DNA of 64,000 nt from AAA164-E04 sp964342825 (GTDB taxonomy: Bacteria; Verrucomicrobiota; Verrucomicrobiia; Limisphaerales; AAA164-E04): assembly GCA_964342825.1 (NCBI GenBank), contig CAYFHO010000001.1:206548-270547 (forward strand). Direction: 5' to 3'. A model generated the notes under the pieces. It worked only from the letters and a program-made list of their open reading frames with translations, ran no database searches and was not told the DNA's origin. This document shows positions 21,901-25,405 of this stretch, one piece after another. A program made the translations under genes and the position numbers. Position 1 is the first letter of the stretch. Each line of letters starts with the position of its first letter.

Positions 21901-24045
21901 GAGGATGTCATTCAAGGTGATGGCCAAGTCTTGCTGAGTTTGCCGGGTGCCGAACCTGTCGATAGTGGAGCTTGGCGCGATGTCAATGGATTGTTGAACA
22001 TCAATGTATCGCAGGAACGCGAAAGCGATGGCGATGACTACATCGAAGGTAACGGTGGCAGCGACATCATCTTTGGTAACCTGGGGCAGGACGACATCAT
22101 TGGAGGTAATTCCGATCTCTTTGGATTGGATCTGCAAAAAAATCGTTGGGATACTTCAGATCTGATCTTCGGTGGAGCAGGGGTGAATACAGATCGAAAT
22201 GATCTTGGTGATGCGACTTGGACCGATGGAGAAGGATCATTGATTGTCAATGACTTCAACGGACATTCACGCGACGCTGATTATATCCTTGGGGACAATG
22301 GCAATATTTATCGATTGGTTGAAGTTGTCGGTGCATCAGGTGACACACAATACTTGACTTTCAACTATGACATCGGGACCGATTTTGACGGCACAGAACG
22401 TGGTGATTTGAGAATTGTTGTCAGAGGTAATGAATGGATCAGTGACAGTGAAACAGGCGCACAAGATTATACTCCCGGTGGTGCTGATTACGACGCAGCC
22501 AACACTGTGAATAATCTTGGTGCGGCGGATGAGATTCATGGTGAAGCCGGTGATGATGTTATCTACGGCATGGTGGGTGATGATGTCCTATTCGGTGACG
22601 GTCAGGATGATGACCTTTATGGTGGTTATGGTCATGACTGGATCAGTGGTGGAACCGGTCAGGATGGAGTGCTGGGAGACGATGGTCGCATCTACACCAG
22701 TCGCAATTCCACCCAAGGTGAATCTCTCTATGGCATTGCTGGATTCAGCGCTGGTGACCTTAACCTTGAAATTTCTACTCCTGGAGGATTCCAGCAGGCC
22801 GTTCTTAATGTGGAGGGTGCACTTAAGAAAACAGTGAACCTGACACCGTTCAATGTGGCCAGCCCTGCAGATGTTGCCGCGATGGGAGAAGATGTGGTGC
22901 TCTATGTAGCTCAGTTCGCCAATGACATCATCTTTGGTGGCTGGGGATCAGATTTTCTGCACGGCGGCTCGGGTGATGATGCCATTTCAGGCGCGGAAGC
23001 CTTGCCGCAGTATTTTGCCGAACCTGTGAATCCTGGGGATTACCTTGCTTGGGGTGAAGTGGGCGGTCGAGAAGTCGAATTTGCCGCATACGACGAGAAT
23101 GATCCGAAGTCGAAAGTCTATGTGACACCCAACGCTAGTGGTGTCCTTGAGTTTGCGGAATCAGGCGATGAGTTCATTCTGAATTTCAATCATCTTGAAG
23201 GACCACAAGATCTTTATGCAGACGGTGTCAATTATGACCCGATTGCCACGGATGGTGATGACATCATCTTTGGTGATCTTGGTAACGACTGGTTGGTCTG
23301 CGGAACTGGTCGAGACACCACTTATGGAGGATTTGGTGACGACCTGATGAATGTGGACGATAATCATGAAACCAATGGAGGCCTCAATGATGTTCCGGAT
23401 ACTCATCCATCTTACGAAGACAGAGCCTTCGGTGGAGCGGGCCGTGACATCCTGATAGCCAACACGGGTGGTGATCGACTCATTGATTGGGCGGGTGAAT
23501 TCAACAGTTACCTTGTTCCATTTGCACCATTCGGTATGGCTACAGTTAGTCGTTCAATCATGCCGGCGCTCCAAGAATTCTTGTATGACTTATCAAGAAG
23601 CCAGGGCGCTGATCCGACGCGTGCCGCCGATGAAAATACCGATCCCGCTCGCAACGGCGAACCTCTGGGTGAACTGGGACTAGTGACGCAGCAGGATTGG
23701 GCCTGGCAAGATCAGACCGGTGCGCCTGATGATCCGCAGCCCGGTAATATCGGGGGAGGATCACGTGATGTTCGCATTGATGCTGATTCCGGTGCCAATG
23801 GCGGCGGCGGCGGCGGTACAGGTGGTTCCGGTGGTTCCGGTGGTGGAGGTAATGATGGAGGATCCGATAACGGCGGTGGCAATGGAAACGGGAACGGGAA
23901 CGGAAATAATGGCAACGGAAACGGGAACAATGGAGTGGGTAATGGACAAGATCCTGCCCCTACTGGAAACGACGGAACCAATGATGAAGAAGGAACATCT
24001 CCCAGCCAACCCGGTAATAAAGGTAAAGGAAAAGGTAAGAAATAA
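1..24045 (+). CDS. Giant secreted RTX/beta-repeat surface protein, 5'-truncated by window edge
   Basis: The frame is open from base 1 to the TAA at 24043-24045, giving 8,014 residues; the true start lies upstream, since the first codons (ENYTTLSGLKV...) belong to a repeat module. Domain order by in-window residue: beta modules of about 200 residues (1-2330) with EF-hand-like loops and an LPxLx array (130-579); a beta-rich region (2340-2780); an Ala/Val helix (2781-2852); RTX block 1 (2988-3124); beta-strand repeat modules (3340-4444); Calx-beta/SNW-like domains (4477-4844); RTX super-repeats (5037-7830); and a Gly/Asn/Lys tail (7918-8014). RTX nonapeptides (GGxGxDxhx) bind calcium in type I-secreted proteins, so I infer a calcium-folded cell-surface adhesin or matrix protein. 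No catalytic domain was recognised. The N-terminal export signal is outside the window. No secretion genes are adjacent in the window. The downstream gene is convergent. Confidence 0.93.
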   Translation, partial: AIQAIATEGNLDYDENYTTLSGLKVNAYRITANGVSGFIGFGDAEFDVITNQITNGDDLTGFGFENLDLGVGLFTPDNENLSALGLPDFIALKGDVATMDTFGFGEILDIDAADISIAINTAARMSGGVNVPDLNLPDFTLPTIELPDLLLPDLTLPTFTLPDLVLPGFQFDLPDFSLPNFQIPNITLPEFSWPSIDLPALELPDLDLSGLIPDIALPSLNLPSISLPDLQLPNIDLSGLNLPDFPDLALPSLALPNLQLPDLVIPTIDLPDFVIPTLDLSLDIPALVFPNIVIGSIQLPDIQLPDLDLSAFGLPNLKLPNIQIPAFNFPDIVIPNIELPDLDLGLDFPNITLPSLSLPDLNIPAISMPSLSLPNLDLSIFTLPDLVFPDLAGLALPDLSLPDLDFPSIEIPNLELPTLDLSMLELPNFNFPSLSIPSISLPTLPDLNLALPNLYVPEFDLGRLALPSISLPDLTIPQIDLPQLVLPDFDITIPNLPTLELPDLTLPSVQLPSLTLPNLDLPDIDLSLLGLPNIVLPTISLPNLSLPNLQLPDLELPDLSLPDITIPDFELPGLTLSGVGKPALDFLSSFPAANPDPAGFEVNGFQLDFDGNRQTTVIVNDIDITIADLLDLSGGLAFEFGPTYIIDVATGIPSNLGQAANFIQPIFDEFVNDAGLTIGENFSTIEGLEVSSITVGAADLDGFLGYGDPDFDSDLNTQDLVGFSLTGIDLGLAMFKSTIPIKKLPKFTALKASADDFTLHGLGDVLELDAQEITLEVNTGTAWPADLGNPVINFETSFPGAGETPAGFEVTMPNGLDPIYIDYDGNYRIALELGSASMNLADFLVLQGGFRVEMGPTYVVDVATGISANLGAALGSIGLDTIANDLLNIGGIEIGENFSTISGLEVGSMLIGGSSIDAFVGYGDFDFGTPLADQDVFGAKIEGLDFGLGMFSPTIPVDSLPSFTALKAEADTFEFRAGLSDVISVEGSGITLVYNNGTAWPGDLGNPVINFQTSFESSEGAQDGSFEIETSGDPVSLDFDGNQRIGVEIADADVSLFSFIYVQGAFAFEKGPTHSVTLGTGVPANLGATLGAIGLDTLADSLELAGVTVSDDFSTISGLEVSSMTFGASGANAFVGYGDFDFDTSINDQDVFGFYIQNLDLGLGIFDPTLPIEGLPSFMAAKATADTFAFKAGNDDYIKVQGKGIEINLNNGDEWPGGFGPPVIDFESSFPGFGDAGFEVKTGGEPVYLDYDGNQRIGVSVEYALVSLFDFLHLEGGFAFEKGPQMLITAGTGVPGNLGPALQSAWDVATGELDPALLGNVDLINNAGTLTNLDVSGFTLGGSQINAFLGFGLSTSSITIPNDTSERPLGDLLDTPNLRENLFGFSLEGLDFGAAVMDPTINSILPESFQIPSFTAAKAHADTFEFLDGGLGIAKVVGKEIDLHLNSGDNWNIGGIEFGPAVIDWHTTFYEDTNENGQLDNGEDLDGDGELDLGFAVPTGGEPVILDYDGNQRIGVTIEYALVSLLDLVHLEGSFGFEMGPQMLVDVSTGFPADYGNQFETLFDSTINALPESVRGTTSISNGGSTINDLDVSGFTLGATGVNAFVGVGLDTDSIIVPDDTSDRPLGDLLTSDNDDLIGVSVTGLDVGAGVFEATINDFLPEALKIPKMVTVKAESDALEFLLGPLGEDIVIEARDLAVNVNYGGSWLGGFGQPILNYQSSFEEGYLEVATGATPVELDYDGAARIGGEIGKLTLQISEFVHIVGSVAFEFGPTYTVETAGGLFGDTIDDVADFLTDFGLPSDLPVPLFDTNSELEFMSIGASDVHAFVGMKGPYWNDADNDLEVDRDAVTGDIIDAEINEDAIGIVIDDFDFGMAFMKPTDPLRSFAKYVALKATANEVSLVGIENVTLSAEELLVEVNLSTPTFYGLSLFPVVDFANTEAFASEELALFDEFAGNSSGNITLGELATINTNYNAGIAALNGVPNNDSTVLSHEDILEILNTDDTGDSKGVIDVHEAAALFGISDLELALDSDDAALKSLAEAITAEDVDGDGKIDPLGYEVNTGGKPVYLSMDTSVIRAQGFVELNILNALTLTGSVAFELGPTQNVTLSNGSTKTVSTMTIGGSNITGFVGINGPYWTDTNGDFSVSNDELSSSAIGLHITDLDFGISVMASVNPTDLGVYLAVKADVPEDGFGFVGVPNLTVAGSLSIDINIGVGFDGGFSPVNFVDSLSEVPALFDLIDTNNDGVISVSEQNVALAQGSIGLDIVDAAQLASVLNTTVGPADDLLTMQEVLAKLDDNFETENQAAIDALDEDGDGRLDIGLEVNTGNPASPVVLDYTEFLISIQIGGELEYTDVFRMSGVFLLEIDNSGLKIFAAAGIEIGPDIGADRNSKIFNMNALGALVINSQGVAADINVSVAVGGALRNVITLNASARLLFNTTGADQTITIPEKFVGYLDGTTSLSEIPSSPDIVPATLSGLTGALDGRFTINNDGSATFTISGGAPRLDGTFDANGSYFLVALQGDLTIVRTFTISGAFHLKIGTGGLEMGLNGTIDLGGFVTLNIAGGAVIENGVFAAYIGLNVNFDVLPSLNGGVNISGAAVLQINTGNSSKVVYDALGTGHTVSGNTYLFSIAADIDLFGVLDADGSVTMAVVNGVFSIDVNGSVDFFGIVDIGITGYFNTNGNFSFTGTLNLDLTAGGFGIDGGLSVTLTQSSFTGHGSVGIVVLGQSFNVATAEISVNWSTGHWRVYVEGPLSVWLEVKDVGNGIEFDGGLGLLDELVEALVEVAEVVAEAVVDAALAVADAAVVMAEAIVEFGEDVVEFFEDVGSAIADAAEAVWDEISSWFEDERTVITEYVVNPRDYYVYSSSLSGGTLTINNGRRHGGASQLNLFVVDGNLIIDAPDHTERVIVSTSQRQERDWEWDGWPPYGQWSSWYNVGSAQNNYANINVSNATNYALGSINKIVINGTNSSETIILQRDTIYIDTEVYANGGNDTIATARGNDIVWGGSGNDVIFTYEGDDYLYGDHPSNTGITGNDKLFGGLGSDHLFGGPGNDLLDESKDRQNPETPIFSETNHFEGGSGEDIIMGSPGRDTIIGGTGDDTIVGLANDDLYIFHNNYGTDEFVDIFGKEQLDFSEVTVSMQLNMSGEGTTALAGFGNNLVAIPLISIKEINLGTGNDHFDFTSLPNFRLDITDENGSDVYDFDLVKPVSDQAGTRVDIFDKAGTTDRIELDVDSTDHIIYFHPQQAVLNQLNLTWNTGIEEIILTDDAPLQTTISTYSNFPTLLIKSGVTVRSSTGGDITFLAHRDFTLESGGLISTSGDVIIRADHFGPVTGSIINLIGTINADNVHVHGNNGNDTVHLTNVTSGSETIIDTYGGVDVINIRTINAQTTVNAGAQNDTINVGTLAPGTGGTLDAILALLVVNGDADTDVFNVDDRGDGSNNVGTLTSTQITGLDMPSGITYGSLETLNIGLGSGSDTFTVASTHSNLTNIWSYDGADVINVRTIAGVTNVTTGTGSDNINIGSNSNGTQGNRRNNQNGTLNGIGARLTINGETPTSGSDWLTIDDTADTNPNTGAVTPSHISGLGLSGAGIDYYAIEHLVINLGDGGNTFTIHNTHNSATSGFAEETYLSTGNGFDSITIQTVADWVQVNAQGGNDTVTVQTTNSGSDLTINGETGDDIINLSSLNALAVVNAGDDNDTVNVFSTNSGSVTTVNGQNGSDTVNIQTMNGLVTVNAGANNDVVNVGTATPSLPGLPTTQVGNIDHINVLLTVDGGAGGNDILNIDDSNPSNNAKSGTLTLNTLRGLELESGINYTTFESLNLWLASGNNRFDIDSTHGGSTTIQASGGSDTFNIRATALGSSTYLYGETGNDTFNLTQLAPQLPSPYPATLPPPSADTIGNVDQLDGFISINGGNQSDVINVDDSGNTASKSSKLTSNTLRGLALEGGVDYVEAETFNVWMGIGNDTFYIDSTHGGKTNVYAGDGNETTNEYNDTIAIRSIAGETTIHGQEGNDAILVNVEYAAGIPDLVGVNPANLSQFVRTHVNGLDLAGPVAIPLHLHGEGGSDDYVLNLAHQGAALINVHDNGAPFDGVDTLTINGADDIDGVNNDPHDTFLFRKDFVALLNTPDSNGNFEFVERVNYDENINARLIVNGLGGNDAFAADDNTATTTMDGGPGVDTFQIGQVFGTLRDVAANISANDTFDTTPIVIGVIRSFVDEELIFDPAEHNFSDVINVNTGQTRHERILEEAALAAAAGESLIGVAYVSDGVSHPATIFGGDDGDIINIYHNKGTLRVEGEDGNDEFTVRAFVILEGIVQGDSDVKGGGGDDVVKYAINAPVSIDGGSGFDTIVVLGTPFADNFVVTPEGIFGAGLNVSFDNVESAELDALEGDDIIYVLGTSSDMVTTVIGGQGNDVINIGGDVVETIVSSDLLGRAGIITHNILSGPDDYLAAGINGIATNILSASDGALVDISPVGDPLIVTEDGVMSAYWIMLTGPVNGNLDEEVYLTVSAGVASTADKSVGGDSVQVRTENGDYTDAVVLTFDKTGVKQKVYVRAVDDNGIEGERLVMLSHTIISELEAYEAVQMVNTQVTVIDNEKPSIEFRQFEDLGGGNLVADRITEVLEGPGGFTDVYRFALTTSPQVGETVTVDLVHNSQISVSQSTFTFDSSNWNTFREVVVTAVDDVDMDGIERVKIVHEVSSAFNNTIFNLAEAEMPELKVKVYDNETAGVIVRQSGSRTIAVVDGDDDDYRIRLTKELIAGESLNFGLTTDAQTILYPVGQASRFTDNNSYGNFNEAGDEFTYSVSFDSSNWNAWYEVGVGANASFEYDDSLQPTKTFAPVAQNLDIIQGPLIVEGSVIPGKDRSLEQAIVLPGESNPEVKKEDPEGDESQRIDILNIYHSDNTDNDSGQIFLRSDAVYVDETGASTVDIKNPGLALTGFEMGGTHEVNEGTAQNPILAYYGGGITLGGFEIVEFLMGKGPETLTVETTDQKSLSSYEHDHDGFLIDGEGSRFDEDGNLIGLYDQDDAIFAIHGGGGDDSIFINDRGNAPVIVYGDTSEDGVRFSNNTGSISVHGTSFTNPGNDFIDASAMPAQNDGYVGVVVFGGPGNDTIFGSQDADHLAGGTNDSGIDEIRGQSGNDNIYADDEFNFDLMLFAQDRITPFDHMTQEGLEAVNHMFVVVTSATAGSDLIFGDDGNDIILGDHGIIDQDPGTRRIHTTGQVIRVQTVGMSNGESDTIFGNQGDDLIFGGMAGDSIFGGNSLAEAAISGEDADIIVGDNGVADFIIKDGDLNNLDALYTTDVDLSTVGSDTIEGNEDDDIVLAGLDTDFIDLHQGNNTAFGDNGRIEWMNGFLDFIVSTEEGTASIAPEGSHDEITAGFGDDIILGGYESDTISVQGGNNKVFGDSGHIDFGFNLGDLQLIESIAYIYGGVDTIETGLGNDIVIGGFDSDIITAQVGENIGVGQLDGSNIIIGDNGSVDYLDNGDLLSNDIDTIVTTEVDEGGADMITTGASDDIILGGEGSDSINAGHGKNLVMGDNGRITAAVSDTNRFGSLPITLGLVETTDSLIGGSDVILVGDGDDIVLGGINEDIIAGSYDSLTDAYLPSEGNNIFLGDSGSIDWTASDHGGNLAGDDADPRDLDRILSTQPNHGSNDLILSGAGDDIIIAGEDGETISENANHDKSLHAASTDGDHVEAGDGNNIVFGDNGEIFASSFNDLNNNLVLGLLQTAPGTSLIGGSDSITTGGGSDIVVGGIDADFINAGNGDNIILGDSGLIDWSAKDRGGILWGDDLDPSDIDRLYSIDENHGGSDHITTGAGSDIIIGGEDGELVTEVDIIGAALNANELINFGPAGDIIDAGNGNNVVFGDNGFMDAAGQTAPQLAGIPMTFGIIQTGDSLIGGSDRIFVGAGHDIVLGGIDADIIVGGSDGQGGYLPSEGNNLILGDSGYIDWTAAEGHHPVAEAGDDTDATDIDRIVSVDENHGGNDLILTGAGSDIIIAGEDGEIVSDLEVAGVINQVHTVNAVVDQNGNTLDGDTIHAGNGDNLVLGDNGRITAANNDGAHFENIAITLGLVESGDSLIGGADQITTGVGSDIIIGGIDGDTIIANDTESAGQPDGNNIIIGDSGLIDWASRDREPGALGGDTDASDIDRIWSKDQNHGGTDHITTGEGNDIIIAGEDGENVDETNIYLPAGQSRVATNADIESTPDGDVIVAGNGNNIVLGDNGFITSALNGAQQYAGLAITLGLIESGDSLIGGSDTIYVGDGDDIVVGGIDADTITAGPGLVPTEGDNIIIGDSGLIDWTAAERAGTNSLAGDDMDSSDIDRLSSIDEDHGGNDIIITGSGNDIVIGGEDGELVTEIDIDGDPLAKGELISDLPEGDIIEAGDGNNVVFGDNGIMLAAGTGAPQLPGITMTFGIIQTGDSLIGGSDRIFVGAGHDIVLGGIDADIIVGGSDGQGGYLPSEGNNLILGDSGYIDWTAAEGHHPVAEAGDDTDATDIDRIVSVDENHGGNDLILTGAGSDIIIAGEDGEIVSDLEVAGVINQVHTVNAVVDQNGNTLDGDTIHAGNGDNLVLGDNGRITAANNDGAHFENIAITLGLVESGDSLIGGADQITTGVGSDIIIGGIDGDTIIANDTESAGQPDGNNIIIGDSGLIDWASRDREPGALGGDTDASDIDRIWSKDQNHGGTDHITTGEGNDIIIAGEDGENVDETNIYLPAGQSRVATNADIESTPDGDVIVAGNGNNIVLGDNGFITSALNGAQQYAGLAITLGLIESGDSLIGGSDTIFVGDGDDIVVGGIDADTITAGPGFQPSEGNNIIIGDSGLIDWTARERVNAGLYQNRAGDDFDAADIDRLISLAVDHGGNDTIVTGHGDDIIIGGEDGELVLEANIDSDPVAGEITADITNGDLIDANDGDNLIFGDNGEIFAAATDAPQYGYSITLGFVTTIAPAIGGNDEITTGVDYDIILGGVLEDTIIANDHELYSRYPEAGDGHNHDLDNIILGDNGYIDWTASERDYVGQESSGDDTDPSDIDRVSTTQPTIGHNDWIQSGAGYDLIFGGTLQDIIYAGAGNDLVFGDHGELLAVAGGGVVAQELPMSGSGAGYEDPFIFRAIDTQNADLGDNDIVYGEDGEDIILGQQGDDQLFGGNDNDDLIGGHNVADGHDGSDRIDGGSYTYGVIDLADGGLLPGETDHDAIAGDNAIILRRGDLVSPRMRVLIDGVIYDLDALLQITDAYQKNPDGVEVRDITLLNHEFIDDQNPSNDTPSDQYGDDIIAGGPDNDEIFGQLGEDVIQGDGQVLLSLPGAEPVDSGAWRDVNGLLNINVSQERESDGDDYIEGNGGSDIIFGNLGQDDIIGGNSDLFGLDLQKNRWDTSDLIFGGAGVNTDRNDLGDATWTDGEGSLIVNDFNGHSRDADYILGDNGNIYRLVEVVGASGDTQYLTFNYDIGTDFDGTERGDLRIVVRGNEWISDSETGAQDYTPGGADYDAANTVNNLGAADEIHGEAGDDVIYGMVGDDVLFGDGQDDDLYGGYGHDWISGGTGQDGVLGDDGRIYTSRNSTQGESLYGIAGFSAGDLNLEISTPGGFQQAVLNVEGALKKTVNLTPFNVASPADVAAMGEDVVLYVAQFANDIIFGGWGSDFLHGGSGDDAISGAEALPQYFAEPVNPGDYLAWGEVGGREVEFAAYDENDPKSKVYVTPNASGVLEFAESGDEFILNFNHLEGPQDLYADGVNYDPIATDGDDIIFGDLGNDWLVCGTGRDTTYGGFGDDLMNVDDNHETNGGLNDVPDTHPSYEDRAFGGAGRDILIANTGGDRLIDWAGEFNSYLVPFAPFGMATVSRSIMPALQEFLYDLSRSQGADPTRAADENTDPARNGEPLGELGLVTQQDWAWQDQTGAPDDPQPGNIGGGSRDVRIDADSGANGGGGGGTGGSGGSGGGGNDGGSDNGGGNGNGNGNGNNGNGNGNNGVGNGQDPAPTGNDGTNDEEGTSPSQPGNKGKGKGKK
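388..1735 (+). repeat. LPxLx pentapeptide array (periaxin/AHNAK-like)
   Basis: About 450 residues are almost entirely pentapeptides of consensus [LIVF]-P-[DNST]-[LIF]-x, for example LPDLT LPTFT LPDLV, with occasional LSGL or LALP spacers every few dozen residues. Uninterrupted length would allow roughly 85-90 units; I did not count them exactly. Codon choice varies among units (ttgcct, ctgccg, ttaccg), so the array is old at the DNA level and selected at the protein level. The pattern resembles the pentameric repeats of vertebrate periaxin and AHNAK, though x here is mostly polar or hydrophobic rather than Lys/Glu. Function is unknown; an extended alternating beta structure is plausible. Confidence 0.9.
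8341..8556 (+). other. Ala/Val-rich helical segment within giant protein
   Basis: Some 72 residues (in-window 2781-2852) form a helix-favouring stretch of Ala, Val, Glu and Asp repeats (LVEALVEVAEVVAEAVVDAA and onwards, ending in DEISSWFEDE). It has no Pro or Gly until VEFGEDVV. It separates the N-terminal beta half from the first RTX block. It could be a long amphipathic helix or membrane-associating hairpin, like the hydrophobic helices seen before the RTX region of some toxins. The regular acidic residues argue against a simple transmembrane span. Confidence 0.6.
8962..9370 (+). repeat. RTX calcium-binding block 1
   Basis: Consecutive hemolysin-type nonapeptides are visible: NGGNDTIAT, GGSGNDVIF, GGLGSDHLF, GGPGNDLLD, GGSGEDIIM and GGTGDDTIV. 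This is the canonical GGxGxDxhx parallel beta-roll motif, which binds Ca2+ between turns. It is followed by the usual DLYIFHNNYGTDEFVD flanking strand segment. Confidence 0.92.
10020..13330 (+). repeat. Beta-strand repeat modules (DTFNI/VNVGT type)
   Basis: Repeated units of about 190 residues carry short strand repeats such as GNDTVTVQTTNSGSDLTINGE and a module signature of the form hNhDDSGN...S..LT...LRGL.LE.GI.Y..hE.LN.WL..GNN.F.I.STHGG. At least four signatures are visible, near 10.3, 10.7, 11.4 and 11.8 kb. The ladder-like spacing suggests a right-handed beta-helix or stacked beta-solenoid. I associate similar modules with giant surface proteins of planctomycetes and verrucomicrobia, from memory rather than from a search. 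Confidence 0.75.
13430..14530 (+). other. Calx-beta/SNW-like immunoglobulin-fold domains
   Basis: Three consecutive segments have the hallmarks of Calx-beta-like domains: a strand ending in VTVIDNE or VKVYDNE, and the motif TFDSSNWNTFREVVVTAVDD, partially repeated as FDSSNWNAWYEV. Such domains often bind Ca2+ and act as stiff spacers in adhesins. The last copy is degenerate (the VDD step is replaced by GANASFEYDDS). The assignment rests on motif memory. Confidence 0.6.
17686..18791 (+). repeat. Identical 1,106-bp segment, copy 1
   Basis: Read side by side, this stretch matches 19267-20372 with no difference I could find, at an offset of 1,581 bp (three 527-bp super-repeats). Identity breaks sharply on both sides: T versus A before the ATGAC at 17686, and C versus T after 18791. 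It encodes super-repeats 3 and 4. Confidence 0.95.
19267..20372 (+). repeat. Identical 1,106-bp segment, copy 2
   Basis: Second copy of the segment at 17686-18791, encoding super-repeats 6 and 7. The intervening super-repeat 5 matches super-repeat 2 only at diverged protein level. This points to recent duplication or gene conversion limited to part of a three-unit block. Confidence 0.95.
23752..24045 (+). other. Gly/Asn-rich basic C-terminal tail of giant protein
   Basis: After a QQDWAWQDQTGAPDDPQPGN block the protein ends in Gly runs, Gly-Asn repeats and a closing GNKGKGKGKK. This low-complexity basic tail is unlike the usual acidic or hydrophobic C-terminal signal of type I-secreted RTX proteins. 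I see no sortase motif, PEP-CTERM anchor or autotransporter barrel. The preceding block (SRSQGADPTRAADENTDPAR) looks familiar from other giant calcium-binding proteins, but this is memory only. Confidence 0.7.
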
Positions 24046-24484
24046 ATATCAACCACTCCGGGTTGTAATTCTCCCTCAAGTCCGCATCACTAGTCTTTTG
24101 AATTAAACTCAGACCAGGCTCATTGCCTTCACGGGTGATTTTCCCAAATGCCATGACTCCAAGAAATGGAGAGGGGAACCATAAGTAAAGGAAGACTATG
24201 ATCTCAGAATATTGCTAGTCATTTGCTACCCCACCATAGTTTGGGTATCCATTTCACTCAGCCGAGCAGTTTATGCGTGGTGACCAATGACTATTTCGAA
24301 TTCAATCCAATCCTGTATTAACTCTTGGTCAGGAAAGGTGGTCGAAATAGGACAGTACAGACATGATTTTGACCGAGGTTTCCAAATAAGTCTTCGGCTT
24401 TCTTCTGCTCGAAAAATCAGAATACTGATATAGGTGAATTTGAGACTTCCACATTGACTGTTTTTTCAAACAGACAATTGCGTG
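24046..24484. other. Intergenic region between convergent genes
   Basis: This 439-bp stretch has no credible gene. It holds two small hairpins: CTCCA/TGGAG at 24157-24171, and CTGTTT/AAACAG at 24458-24473, the latter 12 bp past the stop of the minus-strand hydrolase. Neither is followed by a clear T-run, so intrinsic termination is only a possibility. Confidence 0.5.
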
Positions 24485-25369
24485 TCATTCATTAAAAGAA
24501 TTTTTCGATAGCATGTTGAGGATCGTTTCACCGAGGATTTCCGGGTGGGACCAGGGGATGAAATGATCGACTCCTTCGAGTAGGAAAATGCTGGGAGGTG
24601 GTTGAAGGTGATTAAGTTTCTTCAGGGCGTATTGTGCGTTGGCAGCAGGAACCAGCCGGTCTTTGGTTCCTTGTAAAACGGCAACGGAGCATCGGATCTT
24701 TTCCCAAAGGTCTTCTTGTTTTTGAAGTTCCTGTTTCAAAGGCCAAATTTCCTCATTTGCCACCCTTAGATCTTTCGGTAGAGCCCATCGGATCAACCAT
24801 GATTTGCCTGCCCGCTGATACCATTGATGCTCCTCAAGGGCCGGGTCAATCGACGGGGCCACCAAGATTAGCCCAGAAACTTGTTCAGGATATTCCATGG
24901 CAAGACGCGCAGCCACGGGGCCACCATAGGAATGTCCTGCAACAAGAATCGGCTGTTTAGCCTGGGCGTGTTTGAATGTTTTTTGAATCAAGTTTACCTG
25001 AGTCAGAAGTGATGTTTCCCAATCGCCGAATCCTGATTTTCCATATCCGGGGCGATCAACTGAGATCAATTGCGCATTGTCCAAAAGTTGAGGAGATTTC
25101 AAAAAATGACTGAAAGCATTCCAGGCACCAGGAGAGCCATGAATGAAAACCACGAGGGGTTTATTGGTTTCACCGACATGGGCATAGTGCATGACTTGTT
25201 GTTGATTGGTCACGGTAAGAAAACGCGGGGTACGATGCCCCTCAAACATTTCAGCGACTTCGCCCGGTTCCAGTGGTGGGTAGAATGACACGCATCCACT
25301 TAAGTAAAAACCAAAAATGAGCATGAAAATCGGGGCGCACATCACGGATGTACGCAAGAACACTTTCAT
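24485..25369 (-). CDS. Alpha/beta hydrolase, predicted lipoprotein
   Basis: This 294-residue protein starts MKVFLRTSVM and has a hydrophobic signal ending in the lipobox LSGC (Cys26), so it is probably lipid-anchored in the envelope. An alternative GTG start lies at 25393. The fold is a classic alpha/beta hydrolase: the HGSPG oxyanion strand, SVDRPGYGKSG, a nucleophile elbow GHSYG (Ser), the acid in GTKDRLVP (Asp) and the catalytic His in GVDHFIPW. The substrate is not evident. It is the last gene of the minus-strand CNNM cluster; its GTG option would begin 12 bp after the preceding stop, so it is probably co-transcribed. A role in envelope ester or lipid turnover is only inferred. Confidence 0.88.
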   Translation of the reverse strand: MKVFLRTSVMCAPIFMLIFGFYLSGCVSFYPPLEPGEVAEMFEGHRTPRFLTVTNQQQVMHYAHVGETNKPLVVFIHGSPGAWNAFSHFLKSPQLLDNAQLISVDRPGYGKSGFGDWETSLLTQVNLIQKTFKHAQAKQPILVAGHSYGGPVAARLAMEYPEQVSGLILVAPSIDPALEEHQWYQRAGKSWLIRWALPKDLRVANEEIWPLKQELQKQEDLWEKIRCSVAVLQGTKDRLVPAANAQYALKKLNHLQPPPSIFLLEGVDHFIPWSHPEILGETILNMLSKNSFNE

Positions 25370-25405
25370 GGAGTTTTTGGTTATTTTTATCACTTGCAGG
25401 GTTGG

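Larger units (their letters stand above)
15110..23490 (+). repeat. RTX super-repeat region
   Basis: This is a long run of RTX-like turns (GGSDxITTGxGxDIIIGGxDxDxI, GDNGxI). Between about 16.9 and 21.2 kb the turns are organised into nine super-repeats of about 527 bp. Each holds the landmark D-x-x-D-[IL]-D-R followed by HGGNDxI..G.GxDIIIGGEDGE and ends in a GDSGxIDW turn. Landmarks fall near 16935, 17405, 17930, 18460, 18985, 19511, 20041, 20575 and 21120. Outside this stretch the turns are more irregular, with longer insertions. Confidence 0.9.

Noticed and set aside
24458..24473. Intrinsic terminator for the minus-strand hydrolase
   Set aside because: The 6-bp stem is AT-rich and has no downstream T-run on the minus strand; it is mentioned only as a hairpin.
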